Shown here one piece after another: positions 1 to 12,400 of a DNA stretch of 64,000 nt (within the stretch, counting starts at the first letter, position 1; every line of letters begins with the position of its first letter). The stretch lies in NCBI RefSeq assembly GCF_001653235.2, contig NC_035793.1:4526001-4590000 (forward strand), read 5' to 3'. The position numbers and the translations under genes are program-made. This stretch comes from Pochonia chlamydosporia 170. Taxonomy: Eukaryota > Ascomycota > Sordariomycetes > Hypocreales > Clavicipitaceae. The notes under the pieces were generated by a model. That model saw only the letters and a program-made list of their open reading frames with translations. It had not been told where the DNA came from and made no database searches.

Positions 1-200
1 GGCCAACTGCCTGCAACTGACCACCTACCACTGACCACTGACGATGTCTTGCCTGACGGGATGTAGCTTCCGCAGGAAGGAAAAAGAGGAGAGGCATCGC
101 TATCCCAGCGCCTTCTCTTGTGAAGGTGCTTGAGTACCTGCGAAAGGATGGACAGAAAGACTAGAATGCAATTTGCATATGCGGAAATTGAGCAATCATG

Positions 201-220
201 TACCTATAGGTACCTAGGTA
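201..220. repeat. Overlapping palindromes of the TAGGTACCTAGGTA type
   Basis: Two overlapping perfect palindromes, TACCTATAGGTA (201-212) and TACCTAGGTA (211-220). The same TAGGTACCTAGGTA core occurs again at about 31353-31366. Function unknown; probably a dispersed short repeat. Confidence 0.6.
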
Positions 221-1633
221 CGCACATAAACTTATGAAGGGTTCTGGTGGGAGAGCCTGGTCTGGCAGGTGCATCCCATGCAGGGTGCTTGCTCCGCTTG
301 CGTCTGGTCTCACCTGGCTGCCCAAATCTTATGACGATGGTGCATGGTGGGCAGTTGGCTTCTTTGGTCTGGATTCCACTTCCACCAAAACAGAATTCTT
401 CCAAACATGCAAGACCCATTCTCACGTTTGTCCTGTCACCAACTGGCAGTTTGCCATGACATGTTTTGCCGTCGCCCTCAACCGCCGATTTGATTGACGG
501 AAAGGCAAAATTATTGTTTGTCTTGTCCTCATCTGTGTCGTTACTCCGTTGCGAGCTTCTGATCCTCTAGATCAGGCTGCTTTCCCCGCGCCGCGTCTTA
601 TCATATTCGACTTCTTCACACCCCATTCTCATGGTGGTGACCTTGATGTAATCATGAGGCCGATCCGCACCAACTTGGTGCCCTACCTGCGGGCCGCCCG
701 AGCAACACTACCACGCACTGCTGCGAACCACCCGACGCTATAGGAAGCTGGAATGTGAATATTGTGACAAGACAAGCAAGTCAAATTTTGAGGTGGTGTG
801 TATGGTGCCTCTGCGGATCACTCTGAGAGCAAGCTAGTGCCTCTTCAGAGGGTAGGAGGAATGGAACACAACATTTGAACCCTGTTGAACTGATCACGAG
901 CATAGGAACAAACCCTCGGTTGATGACACTGTCTAGAAGATTTGCTCGTGTTGCTTCTGTTCCAAATGCATCTGCTGCACCTCATCCCACAGCCATGCGG
1001 CCCAAGGACTTGATCATGACGTGCGTTCATGTTTGTGTAACGCAGAGTGCCTTGCATGTACATGAAAGTGCATGGGAATGCATGCCGGAAGCTCCCGTTA
1101 CGACGAATACAACATCGAAAAGCACCACAATTGTAGTGGTGTGTTGACTTTGTTGTCAACTGGCGGCTTGTTAAGTGCCGTCTGGACTCAATACTTCCGC
1201 GTCCTTTTTTTCTTCAATCAACACCTCCCTCCCATAACATGACGCATAGACAATTAAGGCAATGCATCATACTGTCTGCAGTTGACTTGTGAAACTTGAT
1301 GGTTGTCATCCGTCCCCGCGCACTTGAGACATGGAAACAGTGGTTTGTTCGTTCCCACCAACATCCTCATAGAGCAACAGATCATAAAATCTTCACACAC
1401 AACTAACCCGATTAAGGAAGAACTGCTTTGATTACCCAAGTACACTCCATGACGCATATGCAGAGAGCCGAGAGGACTTACACAACTCCAGTCTGCATCT
1501 AGGGCAGTTGATCATCGAGAATCCCGAGTCATATCGCAGAACTGAACTTATCATTGGTGGGTTCTGAGACAATCGGCTGAGACAACAGAGTTCGGATCAG
1601 CTTCCGAGGGTTGTCGCCAAGTCCTCCTTTTCG

Positions 1634-1719
1634 CCACGGGGAGAATTAAGAAGCTCCAAGAAGGATCCTGGAGGGGCCACAGGGAGAAATGAAAAGCTCC
1701 AAGAAGGATCCTGGAGACC
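1634..1719. repeat. 43-bp imperfect tandem duplication
   Basis: Two adjacent 43-bp units (1634-1676 and 1677-1719). A 23-bp core is identical in both (1651-1673 and 1694-1716), and the preceding GGGAGAA segment is also shared. It lies outside any supported gene. Confidence 0.85.
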
Positions 1720-4700
1720 GCCACCGTTAGCATCGCTTGATATCTTGTACATGGAAGTGCAAACGCACAATGCGCCTCCTTAGATAATTTAAGCGAACTC
1801 GGATAACAGCTAGCCGGACCCTTTGCGTGATCCAAATGGATACAAAAACAATGCGTCTGTCGGAGAATTCCATGATTTGCAGTTACTTCATCAATAGGGC
1901 AAAGTTGAAAGATGATGTATACTCGAACAGGGGTGAGCAGTCGAAATTTCATGCATCTTCAGCAACATCAACTATTCTACATTTGACGGGCACGCGACGT
2001 TCGCCGTGTCGGAGTTGGTGATTCCGGTTTGCTCACGGTTTAGACGCTATGATCCTCAACCAGGATCGGTATCGGTGTATGTGGGTGCTATGTGTCTTCC
2101 AAATCGGGTTTATACATTAAACGCATTTGATCATAATACTGACACAGAGTTCCCATTAAGGTGAAACTCAGATCTGAGGCTCAAAGATGCACGCCAGGGT
2201 CTTGAGCAATAGCATTGATATCGGACAAGATGAAACTCACCCCTCCAAGAACCATCATCGATCTCCGCTTGGCTGTTGGTCTCGGCCCTGCCGGACCAGG
2301 TTGAATGACCCAAGTGCAAACAAGAACGGATGCGATCAGGAAAATTTGTCATTCTCATGCTCGGCAATTGGAAGAGTTTGTTTCCAAGGCGCCAAGCGCG
2401 TCCGTGGCCCTGAAACCAAGGTGTGCGAATATTGGTTTCTGCCACAATCTGCAGCGCCGATTTCTCTCCAAGACTTTCCAAGGCTTGCTGCAGAAGATTG
2501 GTAAAAGATATTTTAATTTGCATCATGAAACCCACTTGCCATGCGGTAACCGCGGACGGGCATCTAGGAACACGGCATGCTCGACTCTTCAGTGCTTCAT
2601 GAATGCGCATGAGCACGTCGGCTTCGGACTATCCACGATGCAGCTTGTCTCTGGGCCACCTTGTATGACACAACTTGCAACAGAATATATTTGCCCGCAA
2701 GCAGCTTTTAGGACCAGCCAAATCCAGCATCTGATTTACAGAAATGAGGAGTACCAAGACTTTCGACTAAGCCGTCTGTCTGGCCTTCTCGTAACCCAAA
2801 CAATTCAATGGAAGAACCATCATTACTTAGGTACTTGGCCGTTGGCACGTTCCGTCCGGAATTGCGCCTCATTTCCCTGGTTCGAGGGACAGCTACATCT
2901 TCTGCGAGGCATGTCTCGGCTGAGACCTCCCTACGGCATGCTCCGGCCGGTAGAGCCTCAGGTTTCGCCTCCGTTCACCAGCGTCATGGTAGTGACCCGC
3001 AAACCCCCACACAGGCTGATGAACTTGTTGTTTGGCGAAGTTGAGGTCATGGGGGGACCGAGCACTAGCAAAACCTGATAGTTATGGTCGTCCGCGAATA
3101 GAGAGAGCCTGGCGACATATCGTCTTGATCCACCATCCGCATACGACATGGCGCAAGCTCTGTAAGTGTCGAGGCAAATATAACTCAAACAACCACATCA
3201 TTCTTAAAATCACGGCAGTTGTGAAAAATACTGGAAAGACTGCGTGATGCAAAAGCGTGGATTCTCCAAGTTCTTCTAGAACGTCCAAGGACTAGCTGAA
3301 CCTTGTCGCAAAATACGAGGAAATAGAGCCACTGCCGGGACACCACGCCATTTAACTTTTCTGCTGGCATCTCGACAACTTATTGCAGGTCCGTTTATGG
3401 ATACGCTAGGAAAATCTTCGGTCTACTAGACGCAAGGAGAAACTTGGCGTCGTTCGAGTACGGAGCCAACAACGGTCCCGAGTCGTACTCCCGAAAGGGA
3501 AGTGGGAACTATCAATCCAATATGTCAACTGGTTTGCCCATTTAGTCCCAGCAGCTTGGGAAAGATCGCCGACAAGGCCCCCCGAGTCACGTCCCGCCCA
3601 CCAATGCACTTACACCCATTCGTGGCTGTTAGATGCGCCTTCTGAATTGACCCGCCCGCAATGGTGGATATCAAACGGACCACCGAGCAGTTGAATTGCA
3701 CGTGTGCCATCGAGTGTGTTTGGGGTGAACGTTGACAAAATTGGATCTTCAACTCGCGCCGGCTGCCTCGGATCGGCGAGCCTCACAGGCACCACACACG
3801 CTAAAGACTCAAGGAACGGCGCCCAGTGGACCTCAACAGCCGTTAGAGGCGATTTGCCATGTCGAAATAGCAACTAGAACTTGCGTCGCCGTCGATTTCG
3901 TTGGAAATTATCTGGGCACCAAGGTGGCTAGTGCCTTGTGTACAACGCACGCTTGGCATGGCAGAACCTCGCACAACCCACGTTATCTCCGTCCCATGTG
4001 GACTTGCCGCCGCGCAAAGACGTTCTCATAACCCGCCAACTTGAGTCGGGTACAGTTACCTCAGAAGTCCAGGATCATGGCTGGACGGAGCCAGCGCCGT
4101 GAAGAACCAAACCCTGGGGGTTTCCCCTAAGCGATCTGATGCGCGGTCCCTATTTCGTCTCTAGTCTGATGGTGAGCCTCCAAACTCTCCTGTGACCTCA
4201 GCTGAGGAGCTCAGACCTCAAGCACCTCCCCAGACGATAATCGAATGATCGACGTTAAGCAGCAGGCCGTCGTTCTGTTAGCATCAGTCGGGTCCAATTC
4301 CTTTGCCTTCTTGGTCAACCAACGTGGGGCGCATGTGCAAACAAGCGTCGGGAATTTTCATCTCAATGAATCGTCTCGCCCCTTGCACGCCCCCCTTTGT
4401 CCCGCCGACTTTGTCTTCTTAGCATGTTCTCCAGTTTTAAGAATGCTCCCCCATTACTTTATCCCATTCGAACCACCCAGACCAGGAACGGGGTACGTCG
4501 GCCAACTGTGACCTCGGCTCTACCTACGCCGACTGGCCCGGCTCAATGCAGCATCAATTCTCTGCTCCACTGAAACTGTCATGTAACATGCTCCGACGGG
4601 AGCTAGACAAGTTTTTCTTCCTCACTCTTGTCGAAGCCAAGGGAAGTTACAAATGTGGTATCCGTGTAGAGGTGGTGTTTTCCATCGACTCAGCCTGCGT

Positions 4701-5452
4701 CATCACGACTTACTAGGTAAAAGGTGCGGGATTCGTTGCCCACCCAAATTTCCAAAGTTGGGTATTAAGATGCAGCACTTGGTATTATAGCCAGGTTCAT
4801 CAATAATACGGTGGCACAACGTATAATGGAATTTTCGGAAATGACTTCCGCATTTTGTTGATGTCATCAAGAAGCCAGCATAATCTACCGTATAATACTG
4901 CCGCTAAATTCTTATGAAATGCGTCTTGTATACTACATATTTGAAAATCAGAGCCGCCAGCAAGTACCGCATGAGCGTGTGCACAACCCACTAGATCTGG
5001 CGGAGCCAAAATCAAAGACGCAAGGATACACTGCTTGAATTTCAAAAAATATCTCTCAAAATACATTCCTCTGCCCGCGCCGTGGACAGGTAACCCCTCC
5101 TTACAATGTGCTTGATGTGATCTGCCTCTTTGAACCCACAGGCACATATCCTTGCCTGACATGTAAATAAAGAGAAAACGCCTTGTTGATGCCCCTCTGC
5201 CCCCCTCCGAAGAGATCCTGTTTCCCTGTCGTATTTCTTGCCACTCCTTCGTAAGTGCACTTGTACAAACGGTCCGGGTACTCGTAAAACATCATAAACA
5301 CATGTATAGATTTTGGTCAAACGACATTAAGACCAACCAAACGCCCGGTTTAAAACTCCAAAAGATCAAACATACGAGACGACCTAAAAGGACCGAAATA
5401 AATGAGGCTAAACGATAGAGACCTTATTCATAAAGAGATTTTACTCTGGGCC

Positions 5453-6490
5453 CTACCGCAACGGCGGGGGACCAGAGTTGATGTTGAAGCTGTGGCATCC
5501 ACGCTCATGTCTCTTCATATTGCTGCGGACGCTAAAAGCCTTGCCACAACCGGCCTGTGGGCATTTAAACGGCTTTTCTCCTGTGTGGGAGTGACTGTGG
5601 ATGCGTAGACTACTCGGACGGCTGAACGCCTTGCTGCACGTCGGGCAGATGTATCTATCTTGGCTTTGCGGGTAGGCGGTCCCGTGAACGGGGTTGAGGT
5701 AGTGGTGATGTTGCCACGGGTTGTTGCCTGACGACGGGGCGTATGTCAAGGGAACTGTAATGGGGGGAAATGCCTGCGGCAGCGGCTGCTGGTAATAGAC
5801 GTTTGTTATTTGTGGTTGAGCCGTTGTCGTTGCTGGGAGTGCTGAGTGGAAGTAGCCGGCTTGGCTTTGGAACGATCCCATGGGTAGGTTCTGCTGGCCA
5901 GTTCCCTGAGGGCCGCTTACTGTTGATGCAGACTGTGGCAAGTGGACTTGGACTCGACGGGTGTCGCTATCCAGAGGAGGTGGTGTTGCTTCAAGAAATC
6001 TACCTCCGGAGAAGGATGAGGTGGACAGTTGCCTTGATGATTTGGTGACGGGGGAGCTGTGGTTGTCGAAGGAGAAATCCGATCCTAGGGGGGGAGTAGG
6101 CGGCAGACCTCTTGAATAGTGGACGTGTTGTGAATAACTTGAGTTTGGACGGCTGTCATGGGCGGTAAACGGTGTTTCTTGTCGTCGGGTTGCTGATGGG
6201 GCTATTACCACAAGGTTAGTTATTTCCGTAGGTTGCAATACTTTTCTGTTGGTTTTTTTCTTGGTCATCTTTCCAAGTCCCGTACCTTCAACACGAGGAG
6301 ACTCGGAAGTCGAGTCTGGTGATGCGATAGTGGTGGGTGATCCAGCGTCAGCGATCCCCAACAATTTGGAGATGGAAGGCAATGAGCACTTGGCTTCTTC
6401 CATTGGAGGTGACGGGGGCGGTTGAGGAGCGTGTCGGTGATACTCGCTCTGCCCAGTAGTATGATGTCGTGCTATAGAGTGTACAGCCAT
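5453..6490 (-). CDS. mtfA: C2H2 zinc-finger transcription factor, MtfA-like
   Basis: Single-exon, 345-residue nuclear regulator. Two C-terminal C2H2 fingers are visible: finger 1 uses C282, C285, H298, H302; finger 2 uses C310, C315, H328, H333, joined by a [12 protein letters not shown] linker. The N-terminus is proline-rich (PPPSPP) followed by a [10 protein letters not shown] block; that block plus the finger pair are, from memory, the hallmarks of the MtfA family, which in Aspergillus controls secondary metabolism, sporulation and morphology. The middle is low-complexity Ser/Pro/Gln sequence, as expected for an activation region. Length is close to that of known MtfA proteins. The ATG at 6488-6490 gives the complete N-terminus; no upstream coding exon was found. 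Very long gene-free flanks on both sides are notable. Family assignment is fairly secure; the symbol rests on remembered motifs. The alternative is another Azf1-like C2H2 factor. Confidence 0.82.
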   Translation of the reverse strand: MAVHSIARHHTTGQSEYHRHAPQPPPSPPMEEAKCSLPSISKLLGIADAGSPTTIASPDSTSESPRVEGTGLGKMTKKKTNRKVLQPTEITNLVVIAPSATRRQETPFTAHDSRPNSSYSQHVHYSRGLPPTPPLGSDFSFDNHSSPVTKSSRQLSTSSFSGGRFLEATPPPLDSDTRRVQVHLPQSASTVSGPQGTGQQNLPMGSFQSQAGYFHSALPATTTAQPQITNVYYQQPLPQAFPPITVPLTYAPSSGNNPWQHHHYLNPVHGTAYPQSQDRYICPTCSKAFSRPSSLRIHSHSHTGEKPFKCPQAGCGKAFSVRSNMKRHERGCHSFNINSGPPPLR

Positions 6491-9400
6491 GTCGAGAAAC
6501 CCACGAGGGATATCAAGGTTTCAATTTTCCAGTTGATGAGATGAAGTAGTGTGCAGAACTCTTCGGATGAGTGAGCTGACAATGTTTTGGGAACCAGCGT
6601 CGGCTATGTTTGTGATGGTTGGACTAGTTGGCGAGGACGAACAAGTCCCTGCTGTTGTCTTGAATTATGGCACCAACTCTGATTAGGCTTTATTTTCCTG
6701 GTTTTGATGATACGTTTAATATATCCTCGATATGGATTTGGCGAGTCGGTTTGTGTAGTTGGATGGCGGTTCTGACAACACAGCCGGATGGGGACGATCC
6801 AGGTATAAGTATGTCTGTCTGCCTCTGGGTCCCGCAGAATAACACAAAGGCACAAAACAGCCTGTTAATCGGGAGCACTGTAAATCAGATCTGGGGGGTC
6901 CCGACACACTCCTCCCAGTAAACGATCCCGGGATGCCTGGGGGGTGGATGCTTGACTGCAAGCACCAGACATCTGTCACAAATTAGCAGTGGGTCAACTC
7001 TAGCTGAACGATTTGCCCCAAGACCAGACAAGAAAATCCTTGGACGAAGAAGGCCGTGAGATTCTTCTTTGGGAAGATAGAGGGTTCAGGAGGTGGGGTG
7101 GTGAAGTGAGGTGAAGCCGGATGAACAACCACGGAGTAACAAGCCATTGCGTCCATCTGAGCTCGACTCCCCCCAACACTGACTGACACAGTCCCGGGCT
7201 TGTCACAGTGAGTATAACAGAGGGGTGTGTGTCATGGTTGACAGATTTGGAGTCTGGTGGAAGAGAGAGGGCGTGAATTCCGTACCGCGGGCCGGGCAGG
7301 TGGGGGGAAGGGGGTGGTAGGAGTAACTTCTTGTCTGGCCGAGTGGAAAATCCGTCTGGTCCCAATGTTTGAAGAACCGCGGCCTCAGATCTTTGGTGGG
7401 TTGAGAAGGCGTGGCGTAGGTGGCAACCGCAACACCGACAGCAACAGCATTGGCACCAGGCCGGGCCCCAAGCCTCCCCCCATTGAATGTCACTGGGATC
7501 CGTTCATGGTCAAACGGTGATTGTGGATAGGGTTTAATGCATGGGTTTGGGATCAACTCGAGACGATCTACCTCGTTAGGGGGTCGTGGATCAAGGCCCA
7601 TGTGCGACCGGATGGACAAGCTGATCTTATGCCGGGCATGGTTGAGTTGACGATGCAAGCCAATACAAGCTTGGCTAGTTTCGTGGCACTTGGACAAGTG
7701 TTGCGAATTATGTTTGGTTCGTTTCGTTTTGTATTATGTTGACCACGCGGTGCGCGTGCATTGAACGGGAGCAATGTCGGTTTGCGGGAGTGTTTCGGAT
7801 CTTCCCCAAGACATTTTATTTGTATTTGTATTTGTACGCGCAATCGCAGATGTGCGTCATCTTGCTGGACTCTGCGGCGGGCAGGCCAAGCTGAGATAAG
7901 GTCTGATCGCGTCACAATCGATTTGCACAAGTATCAGCCGAGAAAAGTCAATGTCAAGTCTGGTACTTCGTACACCGGATCGGAGTTCAGTCGTGTTGTG
8001 TTGTAAGTTTTCGGATTGACTCAACATGCTTGACTTTGAAAATCCCACCATATTCCCAAGTCCTCGGATGTGGTCTGGCCAATGACCGACCATCAAATAC
8101 AATCAAATCAATGTCTGGGTCCACGGAAGGTGCATCCCTCAACTCCAGACCCAGACTTCGATCAGCATCGCCAAACAATCTCGTCTCAAGCCGCCAACTT
8201 TTTTGGCATCAACCTGGAAGTGATGTTCGGCTCCGGGAACGATTTTGCAGAGCACCAGACACAATTGTTGTTACCCCTAGACCATTAACATCCCCATCTC
8301 ATCCTGCAACGGTGGCAGTTTGACAGATGGCAGCCCTGTGTCCGTCCCCCGACCCCGACAACTTCAAGTCTGCTTTTCTCCATCATCCCTGTTCCCTGTC
8401 ATTCGTGGCATTTGAGCATCCCGCTCCTCTTCCAATACCAGGCATCTTTCCCGCGCTTCAACGCTCTTCCTGCATCCTGTCCCATCCTGTCCCATCCTAT
8501 TTGATCCTTGGTAGAGCTTAACAAGACCAGACCGGATCCGCAGCAGCGATCCCCCAAGAGTGAGCAACCAAGCATGCACACATGCATACATGCATGGGTC
8601 GAATGTACTTCGTCGCCCCCAACCTGATTGCCTTCTCGCTTCCCTTCTAAGGTTGTGCCCTTCTCTTCCCCTTCCACTTTTCTTCAATGTTCCCTTCTCT
8701 TGCCCTCAGCCCAGCCGCATCCAACACATCAAATCCCATCCCACCAAGCCGGCTAATACTGACGCCACTCACTTGCTGTCAGAGTGTTTGGTCGTCGCCT
8801 TTATCTATTTGTTGAATACAAGCTCTTGTGTTTAGCAAGATCCAGCACGAAAGAAAAAAACATATTCTACTACGCGTGGGGCAATGCTTCTGTGCGTGCT
8901 GTTGTATTGTAGTTCTAATATGACGCATCAAGACATTCGGCGGCATGACTGTATGTCAGCCATCTCCGCCTACCTAGATACCAGATGATCATTGATTCTT
9001 ATGAAAATCTGACTCTCCTGTTGCCATGTAGACGATACGATGCGCAAAGCCCGTCAACCCTAGCGCCCAAGCCACCGGCTAATTTGAGAATCGACCAAGG
9101 TCGTGATCCTCGTTGTTCTCAGGCCAACTTTTGCAATGCCGCCATGTTGAGTATCATCAACACAGCGGAGGAGAAGGGCACTGCATCCGTGCATTACGCC
9201 TTTCTGTGGCGGAGTTCGTTGCACAAAGCTTCCTCCCAAGAAGGAAGCATTGAAGCCGCCTCATGTCTCTCGTCACTGCCTCCCAAGCCATCTGTCGACG
9301 CATACCCGCCATCCATCGTGCCTGCACATTTACCAAATTCGTTGACTGGTGAGTTACTGTGGGCAAATCGGATATCTGACGTATTTGATGTATTCTACCG

Positions 9401-12400
9401 GATCTGCAGCCGTGCAAACTGAATGTATCGACAGTCATGAGATGCTGGTCCGCGACTTTTGTGTGGTGGAAATTCCCGGCAAAATGCAATGTGAATCCGG
9501 CCCGTCTGAAATGGCGCCGCACGTCTGCTCCTGACCGAACATGAGACCTCTCTAGATGGCCGAGCACCAATATCACTCGGTGGTAAGAATGGAACATTCT
9601 CGGTCTGTCCTGTCACCTCATGCCATACCACGGTGATCCGGTCCGAGCTAGCATGGGGGTCGGGCCTGGATGGAGTGTCCGGTAATTGCACCATATTCAG
9701 TCTTGAGGTAAGACCTAAAGGCATCGATGTGAAGGTTCAATTGCTGGGAATATTTTATGCGGAAGTCGGACAAGGGACGAACATCGGTTGAATGGCTGTT
9801 GGCAACTTGGCATAGAGTCCATGAACGCATCCTCTACCATTAGCCAAATTGTCAGCTGGCTTTTCTGACAAGCACAATCAACGGCACAAGAACTTGGATC
9901 CTTGAAATATGCCAGGCACTTGTGAATCCATCTCTGGATGCCAGACTGTACTTCAAATATTGAGCTACAAGCACTAGAAGTGATATTGAAGTTGGCTTTC
10001 CCTAATTAAGCCTGTGACGATCCGCCGGTCTGTGCTCTTCGTGGTGGCACGGCGGCAGCCATTTGCCGATATCAAATGTGCACCTTAAATCTGCCAGGCC
10101 GGGATAAGATTGAGTTGCCATCTGTCATCCGTGCGAGAGGCTATTAGTCAACTTCACGTCGCCCTGAAACTGTGAGATGGAGTTCCGTAGTTTAAATGTG
10201 TTGCTTTTGCTGTGGTGGCCGCCAGCCACATATCAATGAGGCTGTTAATGCATGGATGGACAGCTATTGGCGTATTTTGATACGGAGTACGGAGTCTCAG
10301 CTTGGCTCTCTGGTCGAGCTTCGGCGCACTGGGAGCCAAAGCATGCACCATGCTACGTAGCAGAGCTGTTGACTGGGATGCACCTCGATGCTGATTGTTC
10401 CGGGCCGGACTTTGAATTCGGACTGACTGAAGAGGATGGTGCCTGACCTGGTATCCTGGTGGTGTAGGTGTCAACGGAAAATCCAAATGGCATCGCGATT
10501 GGTCATGGCCCCTGTGATCCCGTCCTGCTAAGGTGGAGTTAATGCCGGGTTGACTTCCAGAATGGTGCACTGCGGAGGGTAAGGGGTTTAATCACTGACG
10601 CCTTTATTGAAAGCAAATGATCTTCCTGCCAAGTCTCAACATGGCTATGGCTTGCTTGGTCCCCTGTTGGCGTGCATGTACTCTGTAGGCTAGACTGCTC
10701 ACAAGTCGATCTCATCAAGTCGATGGAGACGTCTTGGACATGAAAGCAAAGGAAAATAAGAACAGAGACACCTGAGGTGGCTAGCGTGGAACTAGAGAGG
10801 AGATCTTCACGGGGAGAATTGAAACAGCCCCGAACACTGAAGACCCTTTGGCAGCAGGGCCTTAGTTTAGTACGACAAGTCGATTGAGCTGGCGGGAGAT
10901 GCGATTTGGAAGACCAGACGGCAACCTGCGTTGCAAAACTGGTGAGCTGTGTCAACCTGCGGGACTCATGTTTGGTTCCCATGCATTCGTGCAAATGTGG
11001 CATAGCGACGGTGTCATTTGGTGCAGCTGAACGAGACCGAAGAGCAACGGGCCAGTTGAGCTTGGAATTTGTCGAGCCTTGTGGTTTCAGGGGCATGGAC
11101 TGTTGGGAACAGGGTAGGGCGTGTTGGCGTGTTTGTGTGTTTGTGTACTCATGGTTGGGACAGGAAGTGAACATTGAGGTTTAGGATGTTTGACAAGAAA
11201 AGTCAAGTCTGGCTCAACATTGACTGGCCAACTAGGAGTTCGACAGTGCGGTTGCAGGTGCAGGTGCAGGTGCCTGGCAGAATCTTCATGCACGTCTGGT
11301 TTGCTGCAAGGGAAGGAGCGAACGACACATCGGGAACCTGCGTTTTGTGGCAGGAGCTTGGACTTGACCAACCCAATAAAGTGTCGCAGTTGGGACATAT
11401 GTGCAACATTATGTGTCCTTCGTCTTTGGAACCGAATCACGTCTAGCTGATCTAATTTTATGACTCTACATCCTTTCATGCTGACAGACTGCATTCTCGA
11501 TCGGGCAGCTCGAGACGTCAGCCGAGCGTCTCTGCATGAAATACTCCAGTGCTCGCCTGGTTGTCGTCATCCAGCTTGGGTTAGAGCCTTGGATACAACC
11601 TACCCACAAAGACCACTTCAGGTGGCTTGGGAACCAAATATTGATCGAAATAGGTTCCGTCCAGTCTTTGGGGTTGCTTGTGCTAGGATCGCTCAAGGAT
11701 ACCCATGACAAAGACACGGCCGAATCCCAGTGTTCCTCCTTTACCAAAGTTCCAGAAAAAGCGTGAAAGTCGCTTCACGTTCTTTCCGATGCGAGAAGGC
11801 AGGAGACCTTATTCATCATGAAAATGGCTCACAAGCCAGACACTGCCATTTCGTCCTCCCCCCGCGTCGACAACATGGTGTTCGGGGCACGCGTTACACA
11901 AGGTGGTGGTGGAGAGGAGGGAGGGCCTCAAGTCTGGTCACCGTGGGTGTCATTGGAGAAATACCGATTCTACAACTAATTCCTCGTTTGTTTTGGGTCA
12001 TTCGGGAAGGGATGTCCTCCGTCTTGCGTATCTTTCGGGCAAATCAGGCAAGTTATGACCAAATCCAGCCCTGGCATGCTGCCGGTATCAACATCAAAGT
12101 CAGGTAAATGAGTCGCCATCGCTCGATTGATCTTCCAGACTTGCTTGTGCGCCTGCTGAATTCTATTTCAACTGGAAGAAAATCGCCCCTGGTGCCAGAG
12201 AATGCCGTCCCATTGGTGATGAATCGAAGAACCTGCAGCTGATCGTCCACAGCGCCAGAATCAGATGCCAATAGCCTGTTCGGTTAAACTATTCGTTCCG
12301 GACCTGGGAGCCGAGGAAGAGAAAATCAGCGCTGTTCCGGCCTTCTGCATGACACAAACAGGCTTGAAATGATGAGAACAGACAGCTGTGCCGGCTCGCT

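Larger units (their letters stand above)
1..5452. other. Long gene-free region downstream of the MtfA-like gene
   Basis: No ORF here has a recognisable domain, a convincing codon pattern or splice-consistent extensions. The longest ATG-initiated frame (2305-3078, plus, 257 codons) has no family resemblance and is treated as chance. The stretch holds a 43-bp tandem duplication near 1.65 kb and a palindromic TAGGTACC-type motif near 0.2 kb. It lies 3' of the minus-strand zinc-finger gene, so it may include its 3' UTR. Confidence 0.6.

Noticed and set aside
2305..3078. 257-codon plus-strand ORF
   Set aside because: No domain, mixed composition, and no splice sites extending it; overlapped by similarly sized frames in other phases.
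7203..7697. 164-codon minus-strand ORF in the gene desert
   Set aside because: Composition looks like translated non-coding sequence (Pro/His/Arg-rich, no regular hydrophobic spacing) and no homologous family is recognised.
10539..11174. 211-codon minus-strand ORF
   Set aside because: Rich in Ser, Thr, His and Cys with no domain or signal peptide; no splice support.
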